A stretch of DNA of 64,000 nucleotides from Rugalucina vietnamica. Its lineage: Eukaryota > Mollusca > Bivalvia > Lucinida > Lucinidae. The position numbers were made by a program, and so were the translations under genes. Location: contig OZ024884.1 in NCBI GenBank assembly GCA_964017185.1, positions 14,361,548 through 14,425,547 of the forward strand. Reading direction: 5' to 3'. The notes under the pieces are model-generated. The model was given only the letters and a program-made list of their open reading frames with translations, did not search any database and had not been told where the DNA came from. Positions 22,352 to 34,888 of the stretch are shown here, piece after piece (the first letter of the stretch is position 1; every line of letters starts with the position of its first letter).

Positions 22352-22766
22352 ATCTAAAGATGCTACAATAGTATGTTTCATAAATTTGACGCCAGGTTTC
22401 AGTAAAGAAAACTCAGAAGATTTACCATGCAGATTGAAAGCTTCAATATAAAGATGCCGCATATAGATTCATCATGCAACTTGAAAGCTGAGTTATTTTC
22501 AAGACTGAAAAGAAGGCAGCATTGATATTGCATAAACGACAAAGGAATTAAAATGTTGTAGTTCATAGCTCCATGAACATCAGAAAAATTAAAACTCATG
22601 ACATTATACTGGACAAATTAAACTGAATTAATTCGACAAAACACAGTCCGCTATTCCTCTTTGTTACATTTCTGTTCAAATCATGTGTTTAATCTCTTTA
22701 CGTGCTTAGGTTGTCTATCCAATACAGTGGCCGCATTGTTTATGACCGACGGAATCCCGTCTTAAT

Positions 22767-22940
22767 CATAGGGGCCCGGTGCTTGTTTTGGTTGATTTGT
22801 GACACATACTAAGCGAAAACAGGTATACATTGTAAATATTGATTTGTGACACATATTAAGCGAAAACAGGTATGCATTGTAAATATTTTTTCGCTTAATA
22901 TGTGTCACAAATCAACCAAAACAAGCGCCGGGCCCCTATG
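22767..22940. mobile_element. hAT-like MITE, foldback
   Basis: Long inverted arms beginning CATAGGGGCCCGG and ending CCGGGCCCCTATG, flanked by GTCTTAAT / GTCTTAAC, a nearly perfect 8-bp duplication. TIR start and 8-bp duplication fit hAT. Confidence 0.8.
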
Positions 22941-23073
22941 GTCTTAACTGTTTAGTTAACGGAAAACGGAACCAATATGGCCTTTGCCACGACATGTTTA
23001 CAAAATAGCATTATAATATGCGACATTTTGTTTATAACATTAATTGGTTCTGCTGCTGTTACCTTTACCGCCT

Positions 23074-23075
<2 letters not shown>

Positions 23076-23120
<45 letters not shown>

Positions 23121-23146
23121 ATAATAATAATAATGATAATAATAAA
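23076..23146. repeat. (TAA)n microsatellite
   Basis: Long AT-rich trinucleotide run. The flanking stretch 22950-23240 shows nothing else. Confidence 0.9.
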
Positions 23147-23243
23147 GTAACATGCATAGTAGTTTACTGTCTTTCGTTACTCCTACCCTTAAAATAGAGT
23201 TGTTAAAATAAAATACAAAAACACGCTGTATTTATAAATATGT

Positions 23244-23481
23244 ATGAGCCGCCTCGTGGGAAAACCAACAATGTGGTTTCCGAACAGGTCTGACACAAAC
23301 CGACCTGTACAAGCACAGAAAAGAGCTAGAAGCTTGAAATTTCGGGTTTAAGTAGAAGAAGAATTGTACTATCCGAGTAGCGAAAACAAAGGCGCTGATC
23401 AGCTTCGCGGTTACCGCGAAGCTGATCTGCGTCTTTGTTTTCGCCTATGCAGATTGTTGGTTTTCCCATGAGGCGGCTCAT
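23244..23481. mobile_element. MITE W copy
   Basis: Ends ATGAGCCGCCTCGTGGGAAA and inverse; central palindrome around AGCTTCGCGGTTACCGCG; TA on both sides. Confidence 0.85.
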
Positions 23482-23939
23482 ATGTTATATTAGTAAAAGT
23501 GGTGCAAACGTGAAGACTATCGTTGATAAAACTTAAAAAGCTAAGTATGGTGACCCTCTTCGTTATTTGAGATGACTGTTAACTTCTCTTATCACAGTTA
23601 CATACGTTAAAAGTTAAATTATTAAGATCTAGGTATCATGTTTCAAAACCCATACGGCGTAATGTAACAGACGTTTCAAACCAATGCATTAGGTAACATG
23701 ATCGGCTTTCTCTATAATTGATATAACCCGCCTCCTTACTTTGAGTAAATACTAATCTAGGAACTAAAACCATAAAAAAGTATAAATCTTCATTTAATAA
23801 ATCTGATACGTAGACAATCATTCGGGTAATACAGGAATCAACAAAAACTCGGAAAAACTCGAGTTTTCAGAGAGAAAAAAGAGATTTCGGAAGACAAAAT
23901 ATCAAGTAAACTTTTGATCACTTTTACCTAAAGGAAAAC

Positions 23940-24973
23940 TTGAGCGGTATTTCAGTTATGTTACAGACAGGAGCAGGTACTTTAAAGGATACATTTAATA
24001 AGAAATATATAGTGAAAGGAAATGAGGACGAGGCAAGTTCCAATACAAAACATGGACAATATGTTAAATATCCTTTAAGTCATAAATCAAAAGTGGATAA
24101 AGGGTCACACATTCAAAACTTATGTGATATTTGTGAAACCGGAAATAACGCAACTACATCCTGTGTAGAATGTAAACAATATTTGTGCATTACGTGTACA
24201 TTACGTCACAGAAACATGCGTTCATCGGTTTCACATCATTTGGTTTACCAAACTGGTGAATATGAATCAAAGAGAAGCATGGAGTTGTGTTTAAAACACC
24301 CAAAACATGAAAAGTTACTTCTTTGTGTAGAATGTTCTGAAGAAATATGCATACTCTGTAACATTACGAAAATATGTCCATGCAATATACAGAGATTTTA
24401 AAAGTTGTAAAAAATGATTTTTTTTTTTTAGAAAAACTTTTACATTTTTCTTATTTTTGCTCAAAACATAGATTGTGGGTACACGTTAGAACCGCCTCAG
24501 TGAGGCGGTTCTAACGAGTACCCACAGTCTATGTTTTGGAGCAAAAATAAGGAAAATAGGTATACCCCTGCATACCCCAGTTTTACTATATAAAAGTGGG
24601 GTTTAAGGGGGTATTCATGGCACGGACATGTTTTCCTGATGAATTAGTTCACCATATAAATCATATCACAGCAGACATTGTTAATGATACCTGTAATGAG
24701 AAACTACTAAAGTCAAATCATCAAAGTGAATCAGGTGAAAAGCTTCACTATCAGACGTATACAAGTAGAATGGAAACAAATGCGAAGGCAGAACCAAACC
24801 CAAAGCAGTTAACTGTCAATGATGGGAAACGCTCTGCATCACTTATTCCTGCTACTGAAGCAGGAAAAGACCTGAAATATTTAAAACACGGTGTTTGTGA
24901 AACTAATGAGGATACTGTATCACTGGAATCTGCAAATGGCAATTGCAATCATGTTTGTTACCCATTCTTTTGA
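23940..24973 (+). pseudogene. B-box (TRIM-like) gene interrupted by MITE Y
   Basis: The first part (23940-24361) has an open frame with two zinc-binding B-box modules: CDICETGNNATTSC, then CVECKQYLCITC with trailing histidines, then CLKHPKHEKLLLCVEC and CILC. This is the TRIM arrangement, but no RING domain lies upstream in this frame. At 24362-24641 a MITE (Y, reverse orientation) interrupts it; the frame then continues as ELVHHINHITADIVND and on to a stop at 24973. Joining the flanks over a one-base overlap keeps the reading frame, so the insertion looks recent relative to the gene. Downstream of the B-boxes no coiled coil or NHL repeats are visible. It could be a pseudogene, a one-exon remnant, or a gene whose MITE is removed by splicing. 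Confidence 0.6.
24362..24641 (-). mobile_element. MITE Y (Y2) inside the B-box gene
   Basis: Ends CATTACGAAAATATGTCC and inverse GGACATGTTTTCCTGATG. The centre has an extra palindrome (GTTAGAACCGCCTCAGTGAGG). Confidence 0.8.
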
Positions 24974-25384
24974 ACATTAATTTACAGCGAATGTCTTAAA
25001 AGTGGTTTACAAAATTAAAACATGTAGGTGGTACAAGAGTCTTTCATGAATACTTGTAAAAAATCAATTTGGTGTCTTTGGTACAATTGACTGGTTAGAT
25101 AGCGATTAAGCGATGGTTTACGCGACAGTAGTCTGTTTTCAACAGTGTCCTTCGACTCGCCTTTGTCTACAAAGGCAGAATAGACAAAGGCAGAATCTTA
25201 AGAACAGAATACAGAATGGCTGATAGATCGCGATTGTTTTATAGAAAATTGTACAATTTATGAAAGAAACTTATGAAAGAAAGGCAAGTCATAGAATAAG
25301 GGTGCGTTCCTTCAAGTACCGGAATGGGTCTATTTACCGGAATGGACATTCATCCGAGTGTGGCATTGAGTACTTTGAATGCAT

Positions 25385-25570
25385 TTTATATGCTCAAAGA
25401 TCCTTTAAGAGCAGTGAACATATAAATGAGAAAGGGAATGGGCCATACCGCGGTTTCGGCTTTTTAAGCATCTTCAGCGACCCCATAGATTTGGTCCATA
25501 GAGATCCATCTGACTCTAAATCAAACAGTTTCTCCTATGTAATCACCTATAACTGTTTGTGATGGTACTA
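25385..25570. repeat. Fragment of element T interior
   Basis: Matches 10895-11010 (GTGAACA, GGGCCATACCGCGGTTTCG). The rest of 24974-25600 shows no gene. Confidence 0.5.
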
Positions 25571-25625
25571 TTTATGGGCCAGTCAAATTTTCCTTAAGCA
25601 CAAAGGTTCTTGGTTCAGTGTTCAA

Positions 25626-26060
25626 CATCAGGAAAACTTGTCCGTGTAATATATACCCCCTTATACCCCACTTTTATATGAGCCCGTGCATGGGAAAACC
25701 AACAATCTGTATATGCGAAAACAAAGACACAGTAACTGCGAAGCTGATCAGCGCCTTTGTTTCGCTGCATGGATAGTACAACCCCTCTTCTTCTTAAATC
25801 CGGAATTTCAATGTTGACTGTACAGCCGGGTTTGTGTGGGACCTGGTCGGAACACAAATTGTTGGTTTTCTCACACACAGGCTCATATAGTAAAACTGGG
25901 GTTTGCAGGGGTATACCTTATTTTCTTATTTTTGATCAAAAACATACACTGATGTGTTTTGAGCAAAAATATAAAAAATATCAAAATTTTTCTGGTGAAA
26001 TTTTAAATTTTTACAGCTGAAAAAAATCTCTGTATGTTACATGGGCATGTTTTCGTAATG
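25626..26060 (+). mobile_element. MITE Y (Y3) split by MITE W
   Basis: Y ends at 25626 and 26060. A W copy at 25678-25886 lies within. The unbroken Y at 17442 shows the empty site and confirms a TA duplication for W. Confidence 0.8.
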
Positions 26061-26747
26061 AATAAAATCAGTTTAATGAACATTTCTGTTAAGCTATCCC
26101 GCCTGCATCCCCAGCACCGCCATTAACTAGTTTAAACTTAAGGTTACTTTCTGGGCACAGAATTACAATCATTCCTTAAGTTAAGGCCTCCTTAGCGGTT
26201 TAAGTTTAGTTTATACCTTAGCTAGGATTTTCCTTAAAAAGTGCATTTGTAATACACTTTATGACCGTCCTTTTTAATACTAAGGTGAAGTTTCCGTAAA
26301 AACTAATCGAACCGTTCCGGGAACAGTCGAAAAAACTTACCGGAGCAACACGAAAATTTAATAATTTTATATGGCGTAAGCATTACAAGATTTTGATTTA
26401 TCAACATTGGTTTATCGAATATCCCACGTTAGACTCCGTTGTGCGGTGGACAACACACCCGCCTCCCAATTACAAATTGGACCGTATACGTAGGTTCTGA
26501 GTTCGAAACCTAATGGTGCTGATTTTTTTTTTCTTGTTATTTTTATTTTTGTTACTTATGTTTTGTTTTTGTTTTCGTCTTTTAACATATTTAAATTTAG
26601 TAATTTTAGAGCCGTACTTGTGCCCTGCAGTGAAAATACATAATAGCAACACACATTTACATACACAGGTGCAATGTCATAGCCTCTCGAAGACAAACGT
26701 GGTGAAGGAAATAATCCAAGGACATGATTTCATCATAAAAGTATTGT

Positions 26748-26936
26748 CATGCGCGGATCCAGAGGGGGGGGGGGGACCGGGGGTCCGGACCCCCCCCTGG
26801 AATTTGAAAATTTTACCTAAAAAAAACGTAATTTGGAGATTTTTTGGGGGTTGGACCCCCCCCCCCCCTCGTCTGTGACCAAAAATTACAATTTTCGTTG
26901 GACCCCCTCTCATGAAAATTTCTGGATCCGCGCATG
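26748..26936. mobile_element. MITE P copy
   Basis: CATGCGCGGATCCAGA ends in inverse orientation at each side with long G and C runs inside; ATTGT on both flanks. Confidence 0.8.
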
Positions 26937-27100
26937 ATTGTCTATAATGATCCTTTTGAAAGCAGCGAAAACATTCAAAAAAAGGTAGTATGGGCTATAT
27001 TGCGCTATGAGGGGTAATGAACCCTCCTCCTCAATGACGCTTTATAAACCGACAACAAAATCCTGACGAGGCTATAAAGTTCGATATGTGCGATATATTT

Positions 27101-30100
27101 TTAGCTCACCTGAGCACAAGGTGAGCTTATAGTGTAGTAGTCGAGCCGGCGTCCGTGCGTCGTCTGTCGTCGTCAACATTTTCAAACGACTTCTCCAGGC
27201 CGAATCTTTTCATATTTCACATACAGCATCTACGGGTGGGGGGAACGAATATTTGTGTTTTCAGTGGCGGATTTAGAGGGGGTTCAAGGGGTTCGCTCGA
27301 ACCCCCCTCTGGAGCCAAATTATCTAATTTTCATGGGCAATTTCAAAAAATGTTGTGTAAAATTAGGCAATCGAACCCCCCTTTTGTACATTTGAACCCC
27401 CTCTTTAGAAATCCTGGATCCGCCACTGGTTTTTATTTCGATCGGATAAGAACTCTGGTTGCTATGGCAACTTGAAGTTTCCATTGACGTGTATGGAGAA
27501 AAAGTGGAAATTGGCATTTTCCGTTGTCAGGCTGGGGATATTTGAATTTTGTTTTTACATAAATGTTTATTGAGTAGTCCTTCACGTTTAAAGCAACTTT
27601 TGTAAAAATCACTTTATTCGTTTTGTTGCTATAGCAACATAAAGAGTAAATTTTCGAAAAAAAAAAATAAATAAAAATAAAAAAAAAAAATAAAATAAAA
27701 TAAAATAAAATAAAATAAAAAAAAAATCTTCTTCTCAGAAGCCGTATGGGGGATGAAGCTGAAATTTAGCGTACATGCTTATGATATTAGCCTCTACAAA
27801 GTGTGTGTTTTTTATTGTCTTTGTCCAACTACTTTGGTTTCTATGGTAACTTGAAGTTTCCATTGACTTATAAGGCAAAAAGTGGAAATTTGCAATTTCT
27901 GCCGTTTCATTGAGGATATTGAAATTTTGTTTTTACATAGATGTTTATTGAGTAGTCCTCCCCGTTTTAGGCAACTTTTGTCAAAATCGCTTTATTCGTT
28001 TGGTTGCTATAGCAACGTAAAGGGTAAATTTTCGAAACCAGAGGACCAATGGTCCTGTAAACGCTCACCCGAGATCTGTTGTATATACAAATAAACATGT
28101 TTGCATATTATGGAAAAAAGCCCCAGTAAAGAGGCAGATGATTCCCTGGTGTCCATTTTCTTTTTTCATAATAATCAATATCCTGTCCATTTGCCAATTT
28201 CCTGCAAGTCTTTCCCTTCAACCAACAAATAACAGTTATCCCCATTCAAAGGCATAGGCGACCTATGTTGACCTTGTCGTAAAATAGGTCAAGGTCATCA
28301 CAGGGTCATAATTTATATAAACATTGTAGTACTTTAGTCATTGATGTTTCATGCCAAGTTTCGTTGAAATCCGTCTGCCGGTTCCAGAGAAGAAGTTTTT
28401 TGAAGGGTTTTTACCATATATGGGCATGGCGGCCATCTTGGTCATGTGACCTAGATTATTTATATACACATTCGTTACCCATTCCTAGAGATGCTTCACA
28501 TAAAATTTGGCTTTGATTGGCCAAGTGGTTTCAGAGGAGAAGATGTTTGAATATTATGGTAATATACAATTATATTGCCCCGGGGTGGGGGCATATGAGC
28601 CCTTGGGTCCAATTTTTTTTTTTCAGATACATTAATATTCAGTCCTACTACCCATTTCCTGCACGATTTTTACCTCAAAAGACTTTTTAAAAGTTTTCCC
28701 CATTCAAATGCATTGGCGACCTATGTTGACCTTGCCATAAAAAAGGTCAAGGTCATCACAGGGTCATGATTTATATATACATTGTAGTACTTGCGCCATC
28801 AATGCTTCATGCCAAGTTTCGTTGAAATCGGTCTACCGGTTCCGGAGAAGAAGATTTCTGAAGGGTTTTTTTACCATATATGGGCATGGCGGCCATCTTG
28901 GTCATGTGACCTTGATTATTTATATACATATTGGTAACCCCTTCCTATTGATGCTTCACATAAAATTTGGCTTTGATTGGCCAAGCAGTTTCAGAGGAGA
29001 TGATGTTTGAATATTATGGTAATATACATGTATATTGCCCCGGGGTGGGGGCATATGAGCCCCTTGGGTGCATTTTTTTTTCAGAATCATTAATATTCAG
29101 TCCTACTGCCCATTTCCTGCAAGACTTTCACTTAAAATGACACTTAAAAAGTTTTCCCCATTCAAATGCATTGGCGACCTATGTTGACCTTGCCGTAAAA
29201 TAGGTCAAGGTTATCACAGGGTCATGATTTATATATACATTGAAGTGCTTGAGCCATCGACGCGCTTCATGCCAAGTTTCCTTGAAATCGGTCTACCGGT
29301 TCTGGAGAAGAAGATTTTTGAAGGGTTTTTACCATATATGGATATATGGGCATGGCGGCCATCTTGGTCATGTGACCTGGATTTCTTATATATACATTGG
29401 TTCCCCCTTCCTATAGATGCTTCACATAAAATTTGGCTTTGATTGGCCAAGCGGTTTCAGAGGAGAAGATCTTTCAAAATGGTGGACGACGCCGACACCG
29501 ACGACGACGGACGGACGCCGGGTGCCTACCTATCCTATAAGCTCCCCTTTGAGCCTTCGGCTCAGGTGATCTAAAAATATTCAAAAATTTTCTTCTCAGA
29601 AGATGTAAAGCGGATGAAGCTATTTTGGTTGCTATGGAAACTAAAGTTTCCATTGACTTATAAGACGAAAAGCGGAAAATTGCATTTTTTTTTTTAAAAC
29701 TATTGCAGCCTGAGACCTGAAAAGTGGTAGATGCAAACAACTAATGAAGTAGATGAAAGTATGTGATTATTTTAGGCCAAGGTCATCTCTTGACCTTGAA
29801 GGGTCTGTCATCCATACACACAAGATGGCCGCCACGCCCATATATGGTAAAAACCACTCAAAATCTTCTTCTCCAGAACGGGCAGGCCGATTTTCACGAA
29901 ACTTGGTATGTAGCATCTGGGACTCCAGCCCATCGTAGATTGATCAAATAATGATCCTAGGATGACCTTGACCTCAAGGTCAGTTTTGGACACATAGGCT
30001 TTTACATGGGAAAAAGTGAAAAATATGGATTTTTTGAAAACTGTTGCAGCCTGAGACCTGAAAAGTGGTAGATGCCAAACAACTAATGAAAGTATGTGAT

Positions 30101-30842
30101 TAATTTAGGTCAAGGTCATCTCTTGACCTTGACCGATCTGTCGTCTATACACACTTTTTAAAGATCTTCTTCTCTGAAACCGCATGGCCAATCAAACTGA
30201 AATTTTATGTGGAGCATCCCTGGGTAGGGGTAACGAAAGTTTGATCCTGAAATCTAGGTCACATGACCAAGATGGCCGCCTCGCCCATATATGGTAAAAA
30301 CCACTTAAAAATCTTCTCCTCCAGAACCGGCAGGCCGATTTTCACGAAACTTGGTATGTAGCATTTGGGACTCCAGTCCATCATAGTTTGATAAAATGAT
30401 AACCCTAGGATGACCTTGACCTATTTTACGGCAAGGTCAATTTTGGAAACATAGGCTTTTACATGGGAAAAAGTGTAAACAATGGATATTTTTGTAAACT
30501 AAGTGCAGCCTGAGACCTGAAAAGTGGTAGATGCAAACAACTAATAGAGTAGATGAAGGTATGTGATTAATTTAGGTCAAGGTCAATTTTGGAAACATAG
30601 GCAAACATGGAAACATGGGGAAAAGTGACAACTAGGTCTCAGGTAAGCGTTTACAGGACCAATGATCCTATGGTAACTATTGCAGCCATGGACCTGAAAC
30701 ATTACCAAGATGGCCGTCATACCCATTTAGGGTTTAAAAAAAAAAAAAAGAGAAAAAAATTCACTTTGTCCAGTGACTGAACTTGTTGACTCTCAGGTGA
30801 GCGATCGTTGCCCTTGGGCTATAGTCAGGGGCGGTCTTGTTT
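27101..30842 (+). mobile_element. Repeat A copy containing two further insertions
   Basis: Starts TTAGCTCACCTGAGC, ends near 30842. Inside are a small TIR element with AGTGGCGGAT / ATCCGCCACT ends (about 27262-27431), simple A-rich DNA (27655-27726), and a reverse copy of repeat A at 28036-29575. Confidence 0.75.
28036..29575 (-). mobile_element. Repeat A copy nested in another repeat A
   Basis: Begins with the reversed 3' end (AACCAGAGGACCAATGGTCC) and finishes with the reversed 5' hairpin (GAGCCTTCGGCTCAGGTGA). Three internal units. Confidence 0.8.
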
Positions 30843-31208
30843 TCTTTCTTTCTTTATTATGAATATTTCCTAGCCATCACTTACGTGGGCACGTAGACAG
30901 GCTGGTGCAAAGAAGCGAGACTATGTTATGTATTCTCTCCGATTCTTCTTTTGCAACTGTGATTTTCAGAACGCGCACCCGGGTAGCGTGAATTCATTGA
31001 TTGCCATGTACTCTGTGGCGAGAGGCCATAGATTAAGAAATTTCCTCCCGCCGTTTTGGTTCCGAAACCCGACATATGCAGTGCGGGACCACGTCCATCC
31101 AAGTGGGGCAATGAGAAATAATCGGGCTGTTCGTAGTGACTAACCGACCACCCGATGACTAATAATTGCTAAGTAGGTCTAGGTTTGTCCAGAAAAGGTG
31201 GTTCACAC

Positions 31209-31817
31209 ATATACTCAGTTCCTACTGTATCGCGGTAGCTTCTGTATCACGGCATTTGCATATCACGTGAATTTTCGAACCTAGCACCCCCTACAATCGG
31301 CATCTTTCGCAGCAGATGTCAAACTCTGAATTCCAGTGAAAATTGTGCATATTGTCATGAAAAGTGGAGGGTAAATGTAAACCTTTACAAAAGTCAAGTA
31401 GAAGTCGCATTTTTGCACATACTGGTTACCCCCTACCCATAAAATGTCCCCTCCGCACCTAAAACACCGGTTGATTATACTTGCTTTGAGTCAGCATCTA
31501 TCGTCTGGGCGTCAAAGGTCATGCGCCATTACGAGGTCAAGTTATCTCCTAACATGGAAACTTTTGCATTCGCGTTTTAGGTGAACCCCGCGATACAGAA
31601 GTTACTTTTGCCACATGGGTATATACCAACATGGTCACAAATTTGCGGTTTTCACAAAATATTGACAACTGTCTTGTAATTTTCATCATAAAAGGGTTGC
31701 AGGGGAAGGATTTTGGAAATTGTTGAGGTATAATAAATTTCATTTATTGATCATGTTTGTTTGATTCTTTCTGTTTACAAATAAGGGCCGCGATACAGGA
31801 GGAAGCCAGTATACAGG
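31209..31817. mobile_element. TIR element with CTGTATCGCGG ends
   Basis: CTGTATCGCGG at the left and CCGCGATACAG at the right, absent from the collinear place in the T copy at about 9000. No coding capacity. Confidence 0.65.
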
Positions 31818-32154
31818 TTGTAGTCCTTTATTTGGGTGGTTATATTTTAAAGCAACAGTCATGACATCAAATGCGATAAAACTGAAGCAACGCACCAATA
31901 TAAACACATCTGTTTAAAGGAACGTAAAGCCATATGTTAAATAATCAAACAAACGACAAAGTTACTCAACACAAAGGTCCATGGAAGCAATGCTAATTAA
32001 TATCCCGACATGACTGAAAATTGTTGACTGAATGGTTAAGCCACATCTTTATCAATCGAGCTGTTCAGTTTTAAAATAAAATTTAAAAAAAAAATGGAAG
32101 TGAAATTGACTATCACTCTTGCACACACAGACCCTAGCCACTTCATCATTCATG

Positions 32155-32155
<1 letters not shown>

Positions 32156-32194
<39 letters not shown>
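32156..32194. repeat. Poly(A) run
   Basis: Long A homopolymer within element T. The next stretch, 32480-33440, shows no supported feature. Confidence 0.9.
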
Positions 32195-32195
<1 letters not shown>

Positions 32196-33446
32196 ACGCC
32201 AAAAACTGTAATTACGTATGTTAGGTAGCATTGCGTGGTTACAAAAAGTGCATAAACATATTGTCAGAACAATGCATAAACTAAGCACTATTTGTCTAGC
32301 CTAAGTAAAATCTTAACTAAGGGTAGCTATCGAGTAACCTTAAATATTTTTAAAAGTATTTCCTCAAGTTAAGGTCTACCTTAAAGTAAGAAAATCGATT
32401 GTTATGCACTTTTGTCGAATTTAAGGAAAATCTTAAGTTAAGGTCTACCTTAAGAGTTAAGGAAGCATTGTAATGTCTTAAATTACAATTATATACTATG
32501 CAAAATAAATTTAGCAATTTTGATGTTTCATATATTTCTTTCTCACCCTAGAGCAACTATGAACATTTCTTTCATTTAAGTGACAATAACAGGGTCTTAG
32601 GCACATGATACGATGAATTAAAAACGCCATCCTTTAAAGACGCTTTTGGAACAACCAAGAAATACAGAAGGGGTGTGAAGGCAAAATTCACAACCATTAA
32701 ACATAATGCAAACAACTGACTTTTGTTTATTCCATCTGTTTCCCTTCTTTTTCATCTCTTCTTTATATTTATTATTAAAATGTTTATTATGTGACAAATG
32801 AGATTGGGCTTTGGTGGTACAAACTTTACCCGCCGAAAAAATGACGTCAGGTTGACGTCATCTGGTCGAAGTTGTAGCTTAATTTCGGTGTTCTTGGTTT
32901 CAATAGACTTTAGAACAACAAAACAAGACAAACGAACAGAATGTAGCCAATACCGTGGCGAATAAAACTTGTATGTTTCTGAGTCATAATGCGTCATGCT
33001 AGTGCGATAACGCTGACGTTTGACTCATTCTTTTAGCTTACGTTTGAAGCCACGAAAGGGAATTTTGCAAAACCACTTTATTTTATCATATTGGTGTGCA
33101 CCAGGCAATTAAACTCAATGCCGTTTTCAGGAAATTCCATTTAGAATCGTAAAAATAAGGCGATAATGAAGGAGCCAGAGAAAAACGTCAAATTCAAAAA
33201 CTTTGGATCATTATTTCTCGATGATAAAATTTCGTTTCAAAACGTTGTTTTGTTTTTCCTTTGATTTGATGAATAAACAGTTGCTTAAGCATGATTTCGG
33301 TTTCCCACTTAAAGCATACCTTTCAGTTTTGATCATGTGTCTTTAATTCTGACGTCACGTTAGTATCGCTGTAACGTTGTTTTTTTTTTAAGTGTTTGCT
33401 TGCAAGATCTTGTCGAAGGGTTGCCGCTTATGCCTATATTAAAAAA

Positions 33447-33448
<2 letters not shown>

Positions 33449-33508
<60 letters not shown>
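33449..33508. repeat. (ATA)n microsatellite
   Basis: About 20 trinucleotide units. Confidence 0.9.
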
Positions 33509-33725
33509 TTTATTCATTATGTGCAGAGTCTGGCAGCTGTAATGAAAATTGCTAATTTTATTTTGCATAGTATATCTTGAGTTTTGCTTTATCAGTATAT
33601 AATACATGTACTCAACAAAACAGTTAAGGAAAATGTCATCACGAAAACATGTCCGTGTAATGTATACCTCCTTGAACCCCACTTTTATGTAGCAAAACTG
33701 GGGTATGTAGGGGTATACCTATTTT

Positions 33726-34888
33726 TAGCTCACCTGAGCCGAAGGCTCACAAGGTGAGCTTATAGGATGGCCATGTTCCGGCGTCCGTCCGTCGTCGTCC
33801 GTCGTCGTCGTCCGTCGTCGTCCGTTCACAATTTCAAAGATCTTCTCCTCTGAAACCACTGGGCCAATCAAAGCCAAACTTCATGTGGAGCATCCTTAGG
33901 AATGGGGAACGAAAGTTTATATAAATGATCCAAGATGGCCAAGATGGCCGCCATGCCCATATATGGTAAAAACCATTAAAAAATCTTCTTCTCTCGAACC
34001 GGTGGACCGATTTCAATGAAACTTGGTATGTAGCATCGGGGACTCTGGCCCATCATAGTTTATATAAATCATGACCTTGGGTTGACCTTGACATATTTTA
34101 CGGCAAGCTCAATTTTGGTTACATAGGCTTTTTAATGGAAAAAAGTGAAAACATTGAATTTTTCAAGAAGTTTTGTAGCCTGTGACCTGAAAGTTCCTAG
34201 ATACATACAACATGTTAAGCTTATGAAGTAATGTAAGTATTAAAGGTCAAGGTCATTTCTTGACCTTGGCCAAAGGTCATTACAAATTAAATGTTAAACT
34301 TAATTTTCTCAGTAACCGCTCAACCAATCAAACCCAAATTTTATATGTAGTATCCTAAGGATGGAGGAATGAAAGTTAATGTAATTAGTCAAGGTCACAT
34401 GACCAAGATGGCTGACATGGCTATAAAGAGCAAAAACCTTTAAAAATCTTCTTCTCGAGAACCAGAAGGCCTATGATTTTGAAACCTGGCATGAAGCATC
34501 AGGGGGAGGAGCTTTACAAAGTTTATATAAATCATGACCCTGGGATGACCTTGACCTATTTTATGGCAAGGTCAACATAGGTCGCCCATACATTTGAATG
34601 GGAAAAATTTTCAAAATGTCATTTGACAGGAAAAACTTTATGGAAATGAGCAAATGGACTGAATAGTTATGATTCTGAAAAAAAAGACCCCAGGGGCAGG
34701 TCTGCCCCCACCCCCGGGCAATATACATATATATTTACCATAATATTCAAAGATTTTTTTCTCTAAATCAAAGCCAAACGTCTTGTTGAGTTTTCTTAGG
34801 AAAACTATAAATAGCAACGGCAAGGTCAGCTTAGGTTGCATATCCCAGTTCTCAGGTGAGCGTTTACAGGACCATTGGTCCTCTTGTT
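33726..34888 (+). mobile_element. Repeat A copy inside MITE Y
   Basis: Starts AGCTCACCTGAGCC, ends GGACCATTGGTCCTCTTGTT. Boundaries are defined to within a few bases by comparison with the empty Y site. Confidence 0.85.

Larger units (their letters stand above)
26152..32475. mobile_element. TIR element T, second copy, expanded by nested insertions
   Basis: Left end GGGCACAGAATTACAATC, right end AAGGAAGCATTGTAAT, collinear with 7792-9679. It carries the shared SINE head (26428-26512), MITE P (26748-26936), repeat A copy 27101-30842 and a TIR element with CTGTATCGCGG ends (about 31209-31817). Confidence 0.75.

Noticed and set aside
27155-27475. Open frames near 27.2 kb and 26.7 kb with Gly/Pro-rich peptides
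   Set aside because: They lie in repeat A and MITE P; the composition reflects G/C runs.
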